Source: Pseudomonadota bacterium (lineage in GTDB: Bacteria; Desulfobacterota; Desulfobulbia; Desulfobulbales; SURF-16). Taken from it: a DNA stretch of 7,054 nucleotides. Location: contig JAUVQZ010000149.1 in NCBI GenBank assembly GCA_030597865.1, positions 1-7,054 on the forward strand, written 5' to 3'. How positions within the stretch are numbered: the first letter of the stretch is position 1; the number at the start of each line of letters is the position of its first letter. Shown here one piece after another: positions 5,661 through 7,054 of the stretch. The translations under genes and the position numbers were made by a program. Under the pieces are notes generated by a model, which saw only the letters and a list, made by a program, of their open reading frames with translations, did not search any database and was not told the origin of the DNA.

Positions 5661-6659
5661 ATGTCATTTGTTGATGAAGCAAAGTTCTTTGTCAAGGCCG
5701 GTGATGGCGGTCGCGGGTGCGTGAGCTTCCGGCGGGAAAAGTTTGTCCCCAAGGGTGGCCCTGACGGCGGTGACGGCGGTCGGGGCGGCTCCGTTTATAT
5801 TGAGGCCTCTTCGCGCCTCCAATCCCTCATAGATTTCAAGTTTCGTTCCCATTTCATTGCCAAAAACGGCGGTCATGGTAAGGGCAAAAAGATGCACGGC
5901 CCGGGTGGTAAGGATTGTGTTATTACCGTGCCGCCCGGCTCCATTGTCAAGGATGTTGAGACCGGCGAGGTCATTATTGATCTTGTTGAGGAAGGTCAGC
6001 GCTATCTGGCAGCCCAAGGCGGTAAAGGCGGCCGCGGCAATGTTCACTTTGCCTCGGCAACCAATAGGGCGCCTCGTATCGCCGATAAGGGCATACCGGG
6101 CGAGGAGCGCTGGCTCCGTATTGAGCTGAAGCTCATTGCTGACGTCGGTCTCATCGGTCTGCCCAATGCCGGCAAATCCACCCTGCTTTCCCGTCTGTCA
6201 GCTGCCAACCCAAAGGTGGCCCCCTATCCCTTTACCACCCTGGATCCTCAGCTCGGTGTGCTTAACTTCGACTATGGTGAATCCTGTATCATTGCCGATA
6301 TCCCGGGTATTATCGAGGGAGCCCATGAAGGGGCCGGCCTTGGTCATAAGTTTCTGCGCCATATCGAACGGACCCGTATTCTTCTCCACGTCATAGATTC
6401 GACTGGTGTGGAGGATGATCCCTTTCACCAGTATCAGGTTCTGGAAAATGAACTCTCCCAGTTTAACGAGGAATTAATCGGCAGAGATCGGTTGGTCCTT
6501 CTTAATAAGACTGATATCATGAGCCCGGAAGATTTTGCTCTGGTGGCCGCTCGCTTCACGGATGCCGATATTCCCTATCTGGCCATCTCAGCTGAGACCG
6601 GTGCTGGTCTTGCTGATTTGAAAGAGTGGTTGGTAGAAAATTTATTTGAAGGTGATTAG
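5661..6659 (+). CDS. obgE: Obg-family GTPase, 50S assembly factor
   Basis: This 332-residue GTPase binds the large ribosomal subunit late in assembly and links ribosome maturation to nucleotide and stress status. The N-terminal glycine-rich Obg fold spans about residues 1-158 (SFVDEAKFFVKAGDGGRGCVSF, GGPDGGDGGRGG, GKGGRGN). The G domain follows: G1 GLPNAGKST at 166-174, switch region YPFTTLDPQLG, G3 DIPG at 213-216 with EGAHEGAGLGHKFLRHIERT, G4 NKTD at 282-285, and G5 SAETG from 310. The protein stops shortly after G5, without the Firmicutes OCT domain or the acidic tail of E. coli ObgE. ATG 5661 has a modest AAGG (5648-5651) at 9-nt spacing. Two tandem terminators lie directly upstream, so expression needs read-through or a promoter inside the terminator/rpmA region. 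proB follows after 4 nt. Confidence 0.97.
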   Translation: MSFVDEAKFFVKAGDGGRGCVSFRREKFVPKGGPDGGDGGRGGSVYIEASSRLQSLIDFKFRSHFIAKNGGHGKGKKMHGPGGKDCVITVPPGSIVKDVETGEVIIDLVEEGQRYLAAQGGKGGRGNVHFASATNRAPRIADKGIPGEERWLRIELKLIADVGLIGLPNAGKSTLLSRLSAANPKVAPYPFTTLDPQLGVLNFDYGESCIIADIPGIIEGAHEGAGLGHKFLRHIERTRILLHVIDSTGVEDDPFHQYQVLENELSQFNEELIGRDRLVLLNKTDIMSPEDFALVAARFTDADIPYLAISAETGAGLADLKEWLVENLFEGD

Positions 6660-6663
6660 CAAC

Positions 6664-7054
6664 ATGCCTGCCAGTATTACCGCGGATGAGGGACAAAAAC
6701 TTCGTCTGGCCCATCTCAAGGATGTCAAGCGGGTGGTGGTGAAGGTCGGGAGCGCCGTTTTGACCGGCGATGTGGGGCTCCATCCTGAAACCATGGAGAG
6801 TCTGGCAGACGAGCTTACCTTCCTAAGGGAGAGTGGTCGCGAGGTAATTCTGGTGAGCTCCGGGGCCGTGGCAGTGGGGCGCCGTAAGCTCTGCATCATC
6901 CAGCCGGTGCTGTCCCTCAAGGAAAAACAGGCTGCTGCCGCTGTTGGCCAATGCGGGCTCATGCATTATTATGACGCCCTCTTTGCCAAGCGCAAGCTCC
7001 ATGTCTCCCAAGTACTTCTCACCCATTCGGATCTGGCCCATCGCGGCCGTTATC
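6664..7054 (+). CDS. proB: Glutamate 5-kinase, 5' part (runs off window)
   Basis: The first 130 codons are visible and no stop is reached. ProB phosphorylates L-glutamate with ATP in the first step of proline synthesis. The amino acid kinase fold is clear: KRVVVKVGSAVL (K27, G29 and S30 in the phosphate-binding start), EVILVSSGAVAVGR (residues 60-73, the S-S-G-A motif), KQAAAAVGQCGLMHYY and LHVSQVLLTHSDL. About 20 residues precede the first strand, a little longer than E. coli ProB. ATG 6664 lies 4 nt after the obgE stop, with AAGGTGA (6649-6655) inside the end of obgE as Shine-Dalgarno, so the two genes are almost certainly co-transcribed. The C-terminal half, including any PUA domain, is outside the window. 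Confidence 0.95.
   Translation, partial: MPASITADEGQKLRLAHLKDVKRVVVKVGSAVLTGDVGLHPETMESLADELTFLRESGREVILVSSGAVAVGRRKLCIIQPVLSLKEKQAAAAVGQCGLMHYYDALFAKRKLHVSQVLLTHSDLAHRGRY

Noticed and set aside
5645..5674. Nine-residue frame (ATG 5645) overlapping the obgE start, considered as a leader peptide
   Set aside because: It starts immediately after the terminator T-run with no ribosome-binding site, and its codons show no regulatory run.
1..7054. CRISPR array, insertion sequence, tRNA/rRNA gene, toxin-antitoxin or defence genes
   Set aside because: No regularly spaced repeats, transposase motifs, cloverleaf-type sequence or toxin/defence-like genes were found; gene content and codon style are uniform across the window.

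Overview
This is a conserved housekeeping neighbourhood from a Gram-negative bacterium. All supported genes lie on the + strand: [C-terminal part of a LolA/LolB-like envelope protein] - fused radical SAM/DUF2344 protein - RNase G/E (rng) - rplU (L21) - rpmA (L27) - obgE - proB (5' part). The order, the fused radical SAM protein, the 332-residue Obg without the Firmicutes-type C-terminal domain, and an L27 without a cleavable N-terminal extension together suggest a member of the Desulfobacterota (former Deltaproteobacteria), perhaps Desulfobulbales-like. That assignment is an inference from gene content and style, not a database result.

Layout. 1-404 is the end of a protein that begins outside the window. 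405-515 is a short gap holding a 13-bp tandem duplication framed by an 8-bp inverted repeat. 516-3008 is the 830-residue radical SAM fusion protein. 3009-3112 is dominated by a long imperfect hairpin. 3113-4690 is an RNase G-type endoribonuclease. 4691-4932 is the longest non-coding stretch: a possible rng terminator, two candidate sigma70-type promoters, two leader hairpins and a well-formed intrinsic terminator ending just before the rplU Shine-Dalgarno. 4933-5562 holds rplU and rpmA. 5563-5660 holds two intrinsic terminators in tandem, and obgE starts only 16 nt after the second. obgE (5661-6659) and proB (6664 to the window end) are 4 nt apart.

How the genes fit together. rplU and rpmA make two 50S proteins, obgE a 50S-assembly GTPase, and RNase G/E processes rRNA precursors and mRNA. 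The uncharacterised radical SAM protein sits at the head of this ribosome-centred cluster, which suggests by association a modification of rRNA, tRNA or a ribosome-associated protein. proB (proline synthesis) appears to share a transcript with obgE. No mobile element, CRISPR array, tRNA or rRNA gene was seen.

The points most worth following up are the radical SAM/DUF2344 fusion with its extra cysteine cluster, the attenuator-like rplU leader, the long hairpin in front of rng, and the double terminator pressed against obgE.
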